Counted from the stretch's first letter, positions 8,224-15,018 are shown. The stretch is 24,996 nt of DNA from an uncultured Spirochaetales bacterium (GCA_934271365.1 CAKQRI010000031.1:1-24996), one strand, 5' to 3'. Translations and numbers: made by a program. Notes: generated from the sequence alone by a model not told the origin.

Positions 8224-9096
8224 TTATTTCTTGAAATATTCTTCTTCGTCGTCCTCTTCCTCAATAGCATCATCAGAAGCCTTTTCTTCTGCTGGCTCAT
8301 AGTTAGAGTAATCGACAACCTCATCATCAGCCTCATCCTTGTCTTCTACAGGATTTGCATTGATTGCTGCTTCCTCGTCCTCATCATCAAGAGACTCAAT
8401 AATCTGGATTCCAGCCTCGCTATCTGCATCAATTACAGCATTAGCAATGATCTCAACGAAAAGTGAGATAGCTCTGATAGCATCGTCGTTACCAGGAATT
8501 GGATATGTGATATCTGTAGGATCGCAGTTTGTATCAACAACGGCGATTACTGGAATGCCAAGGCGCTTTGCCTCCGCAACAGCAAGAGCTTCCTTCTTTG
8601 TGTCGATGATGAAAAGAGCACCAGGAAGTTCCTTCATGTCTTTTATTCCACCAAGGTTCTTCTCAAGCTTATTCTTTTCCTTTGTATAAAGAGCAACTTC
8701 TTTCTTTGTAAGAGAATCGAATGTTCCATCAGCTTCCATTCTCTCGATTTTCTTTAATTTTGCGATTGACTTCTTGATTGTTGTGAAGTTTGTGAGCATA
8801 CCACCAAGCCATCTGTTTGAAACATAAGGCATACCGCATCTCTTTGCTTCATTCTCAATAGCCTGCTGTGCCTGCTTTTTTGTTCCAACAAACAGAATCT
8901 GCTTGCCGTTTTTAACCTGTGCTCTAACTGCCTCGTATGCTTCAACAATACAAGCAGATGTCTTCTGCAGGTCAATAATATGAATGCCGTTTCTCTCTGT
9001 AAAAATGAAACGTGCCATCTTTGGATTCCATCTCTTTGTCTGATGGCCGAAATGTACGCCTGACTCGAGCAGGCTCTTCATTGTTACTACTGCCAT
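8224..9096 (-). CDS. rpsB: 30S ribosomal protein S2 with acidic C-terminal tail
   Basis: S2 binds the 30S head near S1. The start is placed at the ATG at 9096, giving MAVVTMKSLLESGVHFGHQTK, because AGGAG lies ten bases upstream and the family begins there. An ATG further upstream at 9219 would add 41 residues that resemble no S2 and would absorb the leader. Signatures include GVHFGHQTKRWNPKMARFIF, RWLGGMLTNFTTI and PVIAVVDTNCDPT. The protein is 290 residues. About the last 55 are very rich in Asp and Glu and end in EEYFKK, beyond the usual end near residue 235-240. It is the first gene of the tsf-frr-uppS-cdsA-dxr-rseP operon. Confidence 0.97.
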   Translation of the reverse strand: MAVVTMKSLLESGVHFGHQTKRWNPKMARFIFTERNGIHIIDLQKTSACIVEAYEAVRAQVKNGKQILFVGTKKQAQQAIENEAKRCGMPYVSNRWLGGMLTNFTTIKKSIAKLKKIERMEADGTFDSLTKKEVALYTKEKNKLEKNLGGIKDMKELPGALFIIDTKKEALAVAEAKRLGIPVIAVVDTNCDPTDITYPIPGNDDAIRAISLFVEIIANAVIDADSEAGIQIIESLDDEDEEAAINANPVEDKDEADDEVVDYSNYEPAEEKASDDAIEEEDDEEEYFKK

Positions 9097-9184
9097 AGTA
9101 GCTTCTCCTTTCGCTTGACGATTACCGTCCCCAGCACTATATCTCACCCATACGGGCGGAAAATTACACCTGTATAAAACAAGC
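9097..9184 (-). promoter_or_regulatory. Structured 5' leader of rpsB (candidate S2 autoregulatory leader)
   Basis: The about 88-nt untranslated leader contains three possible helices. GCTTG near the 5' end can pair with CAAGC just before the ribosome-binding site. CGCCC-GTAT-GGGTG forms a 5-bp stem with one G-T pair. GACG-GTAAT-CGTC forms a 4-bp stem immediately upstream of the Shine-Dalgarno. S2 is known to repress its own rpsB-tsf mRNA in enterobacteria, so a regulatory leader is plausible. Homology to a known leader class cannot be judged from the sequence alone. Confidence 0.4.
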
Positions 9185-9190
9185 ACTCTT

Positions 9191-9219
9191 ATAATCTCAG
9201 AAAAAATAAATCTATTCAA
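9191..9219 (-). promoter_or_regulatory. Putative sigma-70 promoter of the rpsB operon
   Basis: On the minus strand a -35 TTGAAT (9219-9214) and a -10 GATTAT (9196-9191) are separated by 17 bases. Transcription would start near 9184 and give the leader described above. The -35 matches the consensus at four of six positions and so does the -10. It is the best-spaced pair in this gap. Confidence 0.4.
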
Positions 9220-9380
9220 TAGCTTCTTTAAAGCTGAATATAATAAAAATTCATACAGATTTATAATTTAATTCCAAAGTTTAAATATGTGTTGATATTC
9301 TTCCTTCATTTTATCTAGAATTAGTTTGTTACTAAAACCATGCATTTGGGTTAATATATATATTAGGTTGTAGAAAGAAG

Positions 9381-9404
9381 TTATCGTCCGATGTACTACG
9401 ATAA
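9381..9404. promoter_or_regulatory. Perfect 7+7 inverted repeat, candidate operator for the lipoprotein operon
   Basis: TTATCGT (9381-9387) is repeated exactly inverted as ACGATAA (9398-9404) around a 10-base spacer. The half-site centres are 17 bases apart. A TAATAT hexamer at 9406-9411, possibly the -10, follows directly, and GGAGG plus the lipoprotein ATG come next. This layout suits a dimeric repressor blocking the promoter. A transcribed hairpin is possible but would have a large loop. Between this site and the rpsB promoter (9220-9380) I see only AT-rich sequence. Confidence 0.45.
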
Positions 9405-9430
9405 ATAATATTAAGGATAGGGAGGACCAT

Positions 9431-10780
9431 ATGAAAAAGCTTTCAGTGCTTATGCTGGCTTGTTTTTTCCTGCTTTTCTCTTGCTCTATGGATAATCTGA
9501 CAGGTTTTATGAGCAAAATGGGAAATAATGTAATGGGAGATTATGTTGATACTGAGTCCATTGATTTAATAAAAGAAAGCACAACTAATGCAAAAACAAA
9601 TGAAGTTAAAGATGGTAAGACTGATATCGGCAAAATCACAGTAACTGGTATAGAAGTTAATTCAGTGCTTTCTGGCCTCAGTGAAGAAGAGATGGATTCA
9701 TACGTGAATCAGGTTACATCAGCGACTTCAAATGAAAAAAGCAAAGAAGAATTCAAAAAGGCAATGGCTGCTCCTGTAGAAGATGAGGCAACAACGAGTG
9801 CAGCGAAGGGGTCTGCTGCAGTTGCAGAAAAAGCTCTTGATGAAGTTCTTTCCAAGCTTGATAAAGACAATGCTATCTATAATACATTAGAGGATCTTAA
9901 AAATAGCATGACTGCTATCAAGACAAAGGAAGAAGTAACTACTGGAGATGTTGTCGCACTTCAGATGATGACAAGCTTAGTAGAATCTGTTGCAAACAAA
10001 GCAGAAGTTGATGCTTCAGGTAATGTCACTAATATTGATATTGACATAAAATCAGATGATACATCAAAGATTGCATCAGATGCACTCAACACAATTAAAG
10101 TCGTATCTGCTATATCAGATGCCACAAGCGTTAAGCTTGGTGATCTCTCAGATCTGCTGAAGTCTTTAACGGAAGATGAATCAGCAAAGAAGGAAGTCAG
10201 AGCGACATCATCGATAGATGAGAAATATGTATCTGCAATCCAGAATTGTTATAAAATTTATTCTAAGATGTTTCCGAATGGGATAAATGATAACTCAATT
10301 GCAATTTTATCAATACACAAAAATGCTGTTGATTTATATGTAGGCTTAACAGGAGATAAAGAAGTCTCTAAAGAAGTTGCAAATCTATCTGGAACAGTGC
10401 AGTATATGCTTGCCTCCGCATTCTCAACTGCAAACAGAGTTTATAAAACCGAGAAGGATAATCTCTTTGAAAGTGCACCAGCGACACTCAATGATCTCAT
10501 TGATCTTGTTGTAGATGTGAACCCTTGGATTAAGGATAACAGCAGAGAAGAAGCTGAATGGAAAAAGCCAGACTCAATTGTCCTGAAAGATGAATCCGCT
10601 GATTTAAAACCGCTAGGAGATAAGATTGTCATGGATTATGCAATGAAAGCTACCGTCAAGACGCTGAGAGCCTTCTATAATACAGCAATAGATTCTGAGT
10701 CGGATAATTTAGGATTTAACAATTTCCTTGATAAGCTTACTAAGGTCACAGAATCAGGAATTGATGCTTGGGATAAATAG
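9431..10780 (+). CDS. Large predicted lipoprotein of unknown function
   Basis: I do not recognise this protein. The N-terminus MKKLSVLMLACFFLLFSC is a lipoprotein signal peptide with lipobox LFSC and the acylated Cys at residue 18, a looser -1/-2 pattern typical of spirochaetes. The 430-residue mature part has no other Cys except one near the middle, no obvious repeats or enzyme motif, and a composition rich in Asp, Lys, Ser and Ala, consistent with a mostly helical periplasmic or surface protein. Many stretches look like amphipathic helices (for example SAAVAEKALDEVLSKLDKD). GGAGG at 9421-9425 fixes the start. A UPF0164 beta-barrel gene follows 14 bases later, so the two probably form an operon and act together at the outer membrane. 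That link is inference. Confidence 0.8.
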   Translation: MKKLSVLMLACFFLLFSCSMDNLTGFMSKMGNNVMGDYVDTESIDLIKESTTNAKTNEVKDGKTDIGKITVTGIEVNSVLSGLSEEEMDSYVNQVTSATSNEKSKEEFKKAMAAPVEDEATTSAAKGSAAVAEKALDEVLSKLDKDNAIYNTLEDLKNSMTAIKTKEEVTTGDVVALQMMTSLVESVANKAEVDASGNVTNIDIDIKSDDTSKIASDALNTIKVVSAISDATSVKLGDLSDLLKSLTEDESAKKEVRATSSIDEKYVSAIQNCYKIYSKMFPNGINDNSIAILSIHKNAVDLYVGLTGDKEVSKEVANLSGTVQYMLASAFSTANRVYKTEKDNLFESAPATLNDLIDLVVDVNPWIKDNSREEAEWKKPDSIVLKDESADLKPLGDKIVMDYAMKATVKTLRAFYNTAIDSESDNLGFNNFLDKLTKVTESGIDAWDK

Positions 10781-10794
10781 GAAAGGGTAGATAT

Positions 10795-12006
10795 ATGAAA
10801 CGATTAAGTATTTATTTATTGATTATTCTGACAGTTGTAAGTCTTTCTCCTGTTTTTGCATCAGAGGAAGTCTCTCCGATAAAGCCAGATTCAAGTGCAG
10901 CATATTCTGCTCTTTATAAAGGATTCACTCCTACAAGTCCAAGAAGACAGGGAATGGGCAACGCAGGACTTGCCATAGTATCTGGTTCTGATAGCTTATT
11001 CTACAATCCTGCTGGACTTGCTTCAAAGCATGCAGTAGTGCAGCTTCCATCAGCAGGTGTTACAGTTTATAACCCATATAAGATTCTTAAGGAAGGTTTA
11101 ATAGATAAGGTTAAAGATGCTATTGATACAGATTCATATACTGATCTTATTGATCCAATTGAGAAGCTTTATGGAACAGGTCTTTCAAAAGTTGCAGATG
11201 TTGATGCAGCTGCAGGATTCTCTGCGGGAGGATTTGCCTTAGCTTTAAATGTGAAGGATTCATTGCATACATATAATCTTACATCTAATGGCGGTATATA
11301 TGATCAGCTTAATACATCTCTTTCAATCGGGTATGGAGCTAGGATAAACATTGCATCAAATTTCTCAATTGATCTTGGTGTAGCAGCTAGATTGAATTAC
11401 CTCGCTTATTCAGATTTAGTTGATGTAAGCGATGTACTGAATGCATTAAATGATGGAGATTTGCCAACAACACTTAAGAAAGTGAACCTGATGGCTGGTT
11501 ATTCTTTCCCTATCGATGTTGGCATAAATATAAATCTTCCTCTTAATTTCAAGATTGGTGTTGTCGCAAGAAATCTCAATGGCAAAATGTATATGACATC
11601 ATTTGAAAACTATGAAGCATTGATGAAGTCGCCATTCAATGGTTCCTCAAAGTTCAGTTTCGATACTGATTGGTCTTTTGATGCTGGTTTTGCATGGCAG
11701 TGGAAGAATAAGTTCTTCAGTCCTACAATTGCATTCGATGTTGTAGACACTGTCGGGCTATTCAGAAATAAACTCGATGCCAGAAGCCTTATATCACATA
11801 TCAATGCGGGAGCAGAAATCAGGCTTCTCAGCTTCCTTGATATAAGAGGCGGCTTCAATCAGGGCTATTGGACATTAGGTACTGGCCTCGATATTTTTGT
11901 AATCAAGATGGATGTTGCATATTTCTGGCAGGAGCTTGGAAAGACAGCAGGAGCTAATCCTGTAGATGGGCTTTCTGTTAAGTTCAATATAGGCTGGGAT
12001 AGATAA
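10795..12006 (+). CDS. UPF0164 / PorV-like outer-membrane beta-barrel protein
   Basis: The protein starts with a cleavable signal peptide (LTVVSLSPVFA, cleavage after about residue 22). The mature N-terminus carries the family hallmark RQGMGNAGLAIVSGSDSLFY followed by NPAGLA, which UPF0164 proteins of treponemes share with FadL/PorV-type barrels. The rest alternates short amphipathic strands and turns (for example SLSIGYGARINIASNFSIDL and FDAGFAWQWKNKFFSP) and ends in a strand, KFNIGWDR. These are barrel features. Length is 403 residues, usual for the family. The role is not established; transport of hydrophobic molecules is a guess from FadL similarity. It is probably co-transcribed with the lipoprotein upstream, and a strong terminator follows. 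Confidence 0.8.
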   Translation: MKRLSIYLLIILTVVSLSPVFASEEVSPIKPDSSAAYSALYKGFTPTSPRRQGMGNAGLAIVSGSDSLFYNPAGLASKHAVVQLPSAGVTVYNPYKILKEGLIDKVKDAIDTDSYTDLIDPIEKLYGTGLSKVADVDAAAGFSAGGFALALNVKDSLHTYNLTSNGGIYDQLNTSLSIGYGARINIASNFSIDLGVAARLNYLAYSDLVDVSDVLNALNDGDLPTTLKKVNLMAGYSFPIDVGININLPLNFKIGVVARNLNGKMYMTSFENYEALMKSPFNGSSKFSFDTDWSFDAGFAWQWKNKFFSPTIAFDVVDTVGLFRNKLDARSLISHINAGAEIRLLSFLDIRGGFNQGYWTLGTGLDIFVIKMDVAYFWQELGKTAGANPVDGLSVKFNIGWDR

Positions 12007-12023
12007 CAACAATGTTTTTTAGC

Positions 12024-12053
12024 TGTTCCCTGAAAAACAGGGAACATTTTTTT
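12024..12053 (+). terminator. Intrinsic terminator after the UPF0164 gene
   Basis: TGTTCCCTG (12024-12032) pairs perfectly with CAGGGAACA (12038-12046) around an AAAAA loop and is followed by seven T. It starts 18 bases after the stop codon. Confidence 0.93.
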
Positions 12054-12077
12054 GTAAAATGGTATTATTTTATTTAT

Positions 12078-12206
12078 ATGGATGAAACTGATAATAATAC
12101 AATTGAGATAGAACAGTTGGAAGATAAATCATGCGCCTGGAATCCAGAAGATGGCATAACGCTTGAATGGTGGGGAAGGGCAGAAGGTTTGGAGGATAAA
12201 CAGTAA
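12078..12206 (+). CDS. Small acidic hypothetical protein (42 aa) coupled to a cupin gene
   Basis: This is a 42-residue ORF starting MDETDNNTIEIEQLEDK and ending ITLEWWGRAEGLEDKQ. It is very acidic, with three Trp and one Cys. It resembles nothing I know. Its TAA overlaps the next gene's ATG (TAATG), and the ribosome-binding site of the cupin, GGAGG, lies in its last codons, which supports real translation. Against it, no Shine-Dalgarno precedes the ATG at 12078. The ATG lies only about 25 bases after a terminator, so it may be leaderless. A longer in-frame start at 12012 would run through the terminator hairpin and is unlikely. Confidence 0.45.
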   Translation: MDETDNNTIEIEQLEDKSCAWNPEDGITLEWWGRAEGLEDKQ

Positions 12207-12529
12207 TGTATAAGAACATTGATAAGAAAGAGGTGATGGATCTTAAGGAGTTAGTATCCTATCAGGAAGGTCAGGTAATCAGCAGAACACTCGCTCAGAA
12301 CGAAAAAGTCAGTGTAACGTTGTTCTCTTTTGATGAAAAAGAAGAAATAGGGACTCATAGTGCAGGAGGCGATGCTCTACTTACTGTGTTAGAGGGCGAA
12401 GCCCGAATCATAATTGATGATGATGAATATATTCTTAAAGAAGGCCAGACAATAGTAATGCCATCCGGTCATCCTCATTCAGTGCATGCAATAACAAAAT
12501 TCAAGATGTTCTTAGTTGTTTCGTTCTAA
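12206..12529 (+). CDS. Single-domain cupin protein
   Basis: This is a compact cupin_2 barrel of 107 residues. Motif 1 is IGTHSAGGDALLTVLEGEA, holding one metal-type His, the Glu and the closing Gly. Motif 2 is PSGHPHSVHA with two further His. The second His of the usual HxH pair in motif 1 is missing, as in many small cupins, so metal binding is possible but not certain. Such proteins bind small molecules or act as sugar or amino-acid related enzymes; the substrate cannot be read from the sequence. The ATG overlaps the stop of the 42-residue ORF, with GGAGG at 12191-12195. A shared bidirectional terminator separates it from argG. Confidence 0.85.
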   Translation: MYKNIDKKEVMDLKELVSYQEGQVISRTLAQNEKVSVTLFSFDEKEEIGTHSAGGDALLTVLEGEARIIIDDDEYILKEGQTIVMPSGHPHSVHAITKFKMFLVVSF

Positions 12530-12536
12530 GAAAAGC

Positions 12537-12561
12537 AAAGTGCCCATGTCCTGGGCACTTT
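12537..12561. terminator. Bidirectional terminator between the cupin gene and argG
   Basis: AAAGTGCCCA (12537-12546) pairs perfectly with TGGGCACTTT (12552-12561) around the loop TGTCC. T-rich sequence follows on the plus strand, and A-rich sequence precedes it (T-rich on the minus strand). It can therefore stop transcription from both convergent genes. Confidence 0.9.
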
Positions 12562-12578
12562 ATATTGCTTTTAGAATA

Positions 12579-13808
12579 TTATCTAGAATACTTTGCATCT
12601 CTCCCAGATGCTGCCATAAGTCTTATAGCACTGATATTGATGAATCCTTTGCAGTCAATTGGATGATAGCCACCAGCCTTGTCCATAGAGCCAAGATCCT
12701 GATTGTACAGCGAATACTCAGACGAGATACCTGCATTAACGATATTGCCTTTGTAAAGTGCAACCTTAGCATTGCCTGTAACGTATTTCTGGCTTTCGTT
12801 GAAGAGCGCTGTAAGCATTTCAAATTCAGGAGCTCCCCAATAGCCATTGTAAATCAGCTCAGCATACTTTGGTGAAAGCATATCTCTTAAGTGCATAGCT
12901 TCCTTATCCATGCATAGTCCTTCAAGATTGTGATGAGCCTTCCATAAGATCTCGCATCCCGGAGTCTCATAAACGCCTCTAGACTTGATTCCTACGAATC
13001 TATTCTCAACCATATCGACTCTGCCGATTGCATTGTCATGACCAATCTTATTGAGGTACTGCATCATAGCAAGATCTCCTGTAACAACTGTACCATCACT
13101 TTCATTTGTTATCTTGACGGGAATGCCTTCCTTGAAATCAATAGAAAGAACAGTCTCTGTGTCAGGGGCATCCTTTGGACTTACTGTATAAGAGAACACA
13201 TCCTCTGGACATCTCTTTGCCGGATCTTCAAGGATTCCTGCCTCATGAGAGATGTGTATGAGGTTTGCATCTTCACTATAAGGCTTCTTCAATGATGCCT
13301 TTACAGGGATATTATATTTTTCTGCATAAGCAAGCATATCAGAACGGCCTTCAAACTGGCTAAGGAACTCAGGATCCTTCCATGGGCTTATGATCTTAAC
13401 ATCAGGCATATTCATATAATAGCCAAACTCAAAGCGAACCTGGTCATTTCCTTTGCCTGTAGCACCATGAGCAACATACTTAGTTCCTTCCTTCTTTGCA
13501 ATTTCTATCTGCCTTTTTGCAATGATAGGCCTTGCAATTGAAGTGCCAAGCATATATGTGCCTTCATAAATTGTATTAGCCTTAAGAGACGGATAAACGT
13601 AACCTGATACAAGTTCTTCCTTTAGATCCTCAATATATACTTTGCTTGCTCCAGTTGCATATGCTTTTTCTTCGACAGCCTTGAAATCCTCTTTCTGACC
13701 TACGTCAGCAACATAAGCAATTACATCAAAACCCTTATTTGCCAGCCATTTAAGGATAACGGAAGTATCTAGTCCACCAGAATATGCAAGGATTATTTTT
13801 TCTTTCAT
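12579..13808 (-). CDS. argG: Argininosuccinate synthase
   Basis: ArgG joins citrulline and aspartate with ATP to make argininosuccinate, the penultimate step of arginine synthesis. The ATP pyrophosphatase loop AYSGGLDTSV is at residues 8-17. GATGKGNDQVRFE (about 115-127) is the citrulline/aspartate-binding signature, and PYSEDANLIHISHEAGILED lies further on. At 409 residues the enzyme is complete. No argH or other arginine gene is next to it in the window, so the rest of the pathway is elsewhere. AGGAG precedes the ATG by about 13 bases, slightly far. An ArgR-like operator overlaps its predicted promoter, and an unassigned terminated RNA lies further upstream on the same strand. Confidence 0.98.
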   Translation of the reverse strand: MKEKIILAYSGGLDTSVILKWLANKGFDVIAYVADVGQKEDFKAVEEKAYATGASKVYIEDLKEELVSGYVYPSLKANTIYEGTYMLGTSIARPIIAKRQIEIAKKEGTKYVAHGATGKGNDQVRFEFGYYMNMPDVKIISPWKDPEFLSQFEGRSDMLAYAEKYNIPVKASLKKPYSEDANLIHISHEAGILEDPAKRCPEDVFSYTVSPKDAPDTETVLSIDFKEGIPVKITNESDGTVVTGDLAMMQYLNKIGHDNAIGRVDMVENRFVGIKSRGVYETPGCEILWKAHHNLEGLCMDKEAMHLRDMLSPKYAELIYNGYWGAPEFEMLTALFNESQKYVTGNAKVALYKGNIVNAGISSEYSLYNQDLGSMDKAGGYHPIDCKGFINISAIRLMAASGRDAKYSR

Positions 13809-13849
13809 TTTATTTGACGACTCCTACGATTGAGTATTTTGCATATATA

Positions 13850-13888
13850 TTTATAAAATTCAATACTTTTTATGCATAAATATTCAGA
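13850..13888 (-). promoter_or_regulatory. argG promoter overlapped by an ARG-box-like operator
   Basis: On the minus strand TCTGAATATTTATGCATA (13888-13871) differs at one specified position from the general ARG box TNTGAATWWWWATTCANW. It covers a -35-like TTATGC (13879-13874), which lies 18 bases before a -10-like TATAAA (13855-13850). A second TTGAAT half-site lies between them. Repression by arginine-bound ArgR is the expected reading. ARG boxes are AT-rich, so chance matches occur in AT-rich gaps, but the position before argG is telling. Confidence 0.6.
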
Positions 13889-13918
13889 AATAATAGTTTT
13901 TTTGTATTTTAAATGAAT

Positions 13919-14035
13919 AAAAAAGCCCCACTAGGGAGGTCCATAGTGGGGATATGCGCCAGCTGACTGCTCAGATGACGACTCGGATTAGTTCCTCTTT
14001 GTGTAGGCAACCTGGCTGAGCCATTTAATATCCTA
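13919..14035 (-). ncRNA. Unassigned structured RNA with intrinsic terminator, upstream of argG
   Basis: The minus strand holds an element of about 117 nt. It starts at AGGATAT (14034-14028) and ends in a perfect 8-bp hairpin, CCCCACTA/TAGTGGGG, with six T (13951-13919). GGATAT near the 5' end can pair with ATATCC (13955-13950). GCTCAG (14021-14016) can pair with CTGAGC (13974-13969), and GCCAG (14016-14012) with CTGGC (13962-13958). These last two are interleaved, so they form a pseudoknot or two alternative folds. GC content is clearly above the surrounding AT-rich gap. It could be a small regulatory RNA or an attenuator or riboswitch of argG, whose start is 110 bases downstream. I compared it mentally with SRP RNA, 6S, tmRNA, RNase P and common riboswitches and found no match. 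Confidence 0.6.
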
Positions 14036-14041
14036 TTTATA

Positions 14042-14070
14042 TAAATATCATGGATTTTAGCTAATGTAAA
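14042..14070 (-). promoter_or_regulatory. Putative promoter of the structured RNA
   Basis: On the minus strand TTTACA (14070-14065) is five of six matches to a -35. After 17 bases comes the weak -10 TATTTA (14047-14042), with further TATA-like sequence beside it. The predicted start, about 14035, coincides with the 5' side of the RNA's closing helix. Confidence 0.4.
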
Positions 14071-14076
14071 TATAAA

Positions 14077-14123
14077 AGTTATATAATTTCTTAGGAGAAA
14101 CAAATAATGTATATTATATAACT
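14077..14123. repeat. AT-rich 11-bp inverted repeat carrying TATAAT on both strands
   Basis: AGTTATATAAT (14077-14087) is repeated exactly inverted as ATTATATAACT (14113-14123) with 25 bases between. Each arm contains a perfect TATAAT, so divergent -10 elements are possible, although convincing -35 boxes are missing. The spacer holds AGGAG (14093-14097) and an ATG at 14107 that opens only a four-codon frame. The stretch 14124-14237, up to the next gene, is AT-rich and contains a possible -10 GATAAT at 14191-14196; I see nothing else in it. Confidence 0.5.
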
Positions 14124-14237
14124 CCTTTCATAGATAAAAGATAATAAAGCTATTATTTCTTATACTTCATATCTTCTACATATAAATCATGATAATAGTG
14201 ATTGAATGGCGTGAGATTAAAAGCTAAATTATTAAAT

Positions 14238-15011
14238 ATGATTGGATTTTTCATTAAGAAAGCATTTTTCGATGGCTGGGATAACCTGATTGGGCTTGTT
14301 CTTCAGAATCTTATATACATAGTTCTTCTGCTATGTGCTATTGGAGCATTCATGTTATCTAGCACAAGCATTGCACTGGCACTTGTGCTGCTTGCTATAA
14401 TACTATTGGCTACATGCATAATGCTAGGTGGGACAGCAAGTGTTGTGCACAACTATTCAGACTACGAAAGAGATACATGGTCTGCTTTTGCGCTTGGAAT
14501 AAAGAATAATCTAGGACATAGCCTTCTATTCTTTGCTATATGCTTCTTTATTCTCCTGATGTGTCTATATGTAATTCCTTTTTACATGACAATCAATAAT
14601 ATGATATCAACACTGCTTACTGTTGTTCTGATGTGGGTGCTTGTTATTCTTCTGTTGGCATTACCTTATTACTTTCCTTTGATGAATCTGCTTCCAGGAG
14701 ATAAGCCACTAAAAACGCTTAAGAAATGCTTCATAATACTTACAGATAATCTGTTATTCACGCTTTTCTATTTCTTGTATAACGTCGTAGTTGTTGCTCT
14801 TTCGATATTCGTTATGGGAATAATTCCAGGAATCTCAGGCTATATGCTTGGCGCTCAGGATGCTATGAAGCTGCTGATGTATAAGTATGATTATCTTGAA
14901 GAGCATCCAGATGTTAACAGAAGGAAGATTCCATGGGCCGAACTGCTGTATGATGAAAAAGAGAAAGTTGGTCCAAGATCATTTAAATCCATGATATTCC
15001 CATGGAAGTAG
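14238..15011 (+). CDS. Polytopic membrane protein of unknown function (weakly YesL/DUF624-like N-terminus)
   Basis: This is a 257-residue protein with five or six hydrophobic helices (for example LVLQNLIYIVLLLCAIGAFM, then SIALALVLLAIILLATCIML) and a short basic C-terminal tail. The N-terminus IGFFIKKAFFDGWDNLIGLV resembles the amphipathic start of YesL/DUF624-type membrane proteins, but the match is too weak for a firm family name. The ATG at 14238 is chosen over an in-frame TTG at 14202, because the 12 extra residues are basic and unlike a membrane-protein start. Neither start has a clear ribosome-binding site. It is the first gene of a tight run with the CYTH, PpiC and RNase HI genes; that grouping gives no obvious shared pathway. 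Confidence 0.75.
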   Translation: MIGFFIKKAFFDGWDNLIGLVLQNLIYIVLLLCAIGAFMLSSTSIALALVLLAIILLATCIMLGGTASVVHNYSDYERDTWSAFALGIKNNLGHSLLFFAICFFILLMCLYVIPFYMTINNMISTLLTVVLMWVLVILLLALPYYFPLMNLLPGDKPLKTLKKCFIILTDNLLFTLFYFLYNVVVVALSIFVMGIIPGISGYMLGAQDAMKLLMYKYDYLEEHPDVNRRKIPWAELLYDEKEKVGPRSFKSMIFPWK

Positions 15012-15018
15012 GTAAGAC

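Noticed and set aside
9097..9219. N-terminal extension of rpsB from the ATG at 9219
   Set aside because: The 41 extra residues match no S2, would span the promoter and leader, and the ATG at 9096 has a good AGGAG and the family N-terminus.
9268..9516. Minus-strand 82-codon frame across the gap before the lipoprotein gene
   Set aside because: It overlaps the lipoprotein start and the palindrome, has no ribosome-binding site and looks like AT-rich chance.
12012..12077. Longer start for the small acidic ORF
   Set aside because: It would translate the terminator hairpin and begins in the T-rich stretch with no ribosome-binding site.
13919..14035. Assigning the RNA to SRP RNA, 6S RNA, RNase P, tmRNA or a common riboswitch
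   Set aside because: The conserved cores of these classes are absent; GAGGAACTAATCCGAG only superficially recalls the RNase P core and the element is far too short.
13909..14103. 64-codon minus-strand frame across the structured RNA
   Set aside because: It runs through the terminator hairpin, has no protein-like features and is better explained by the RNA.
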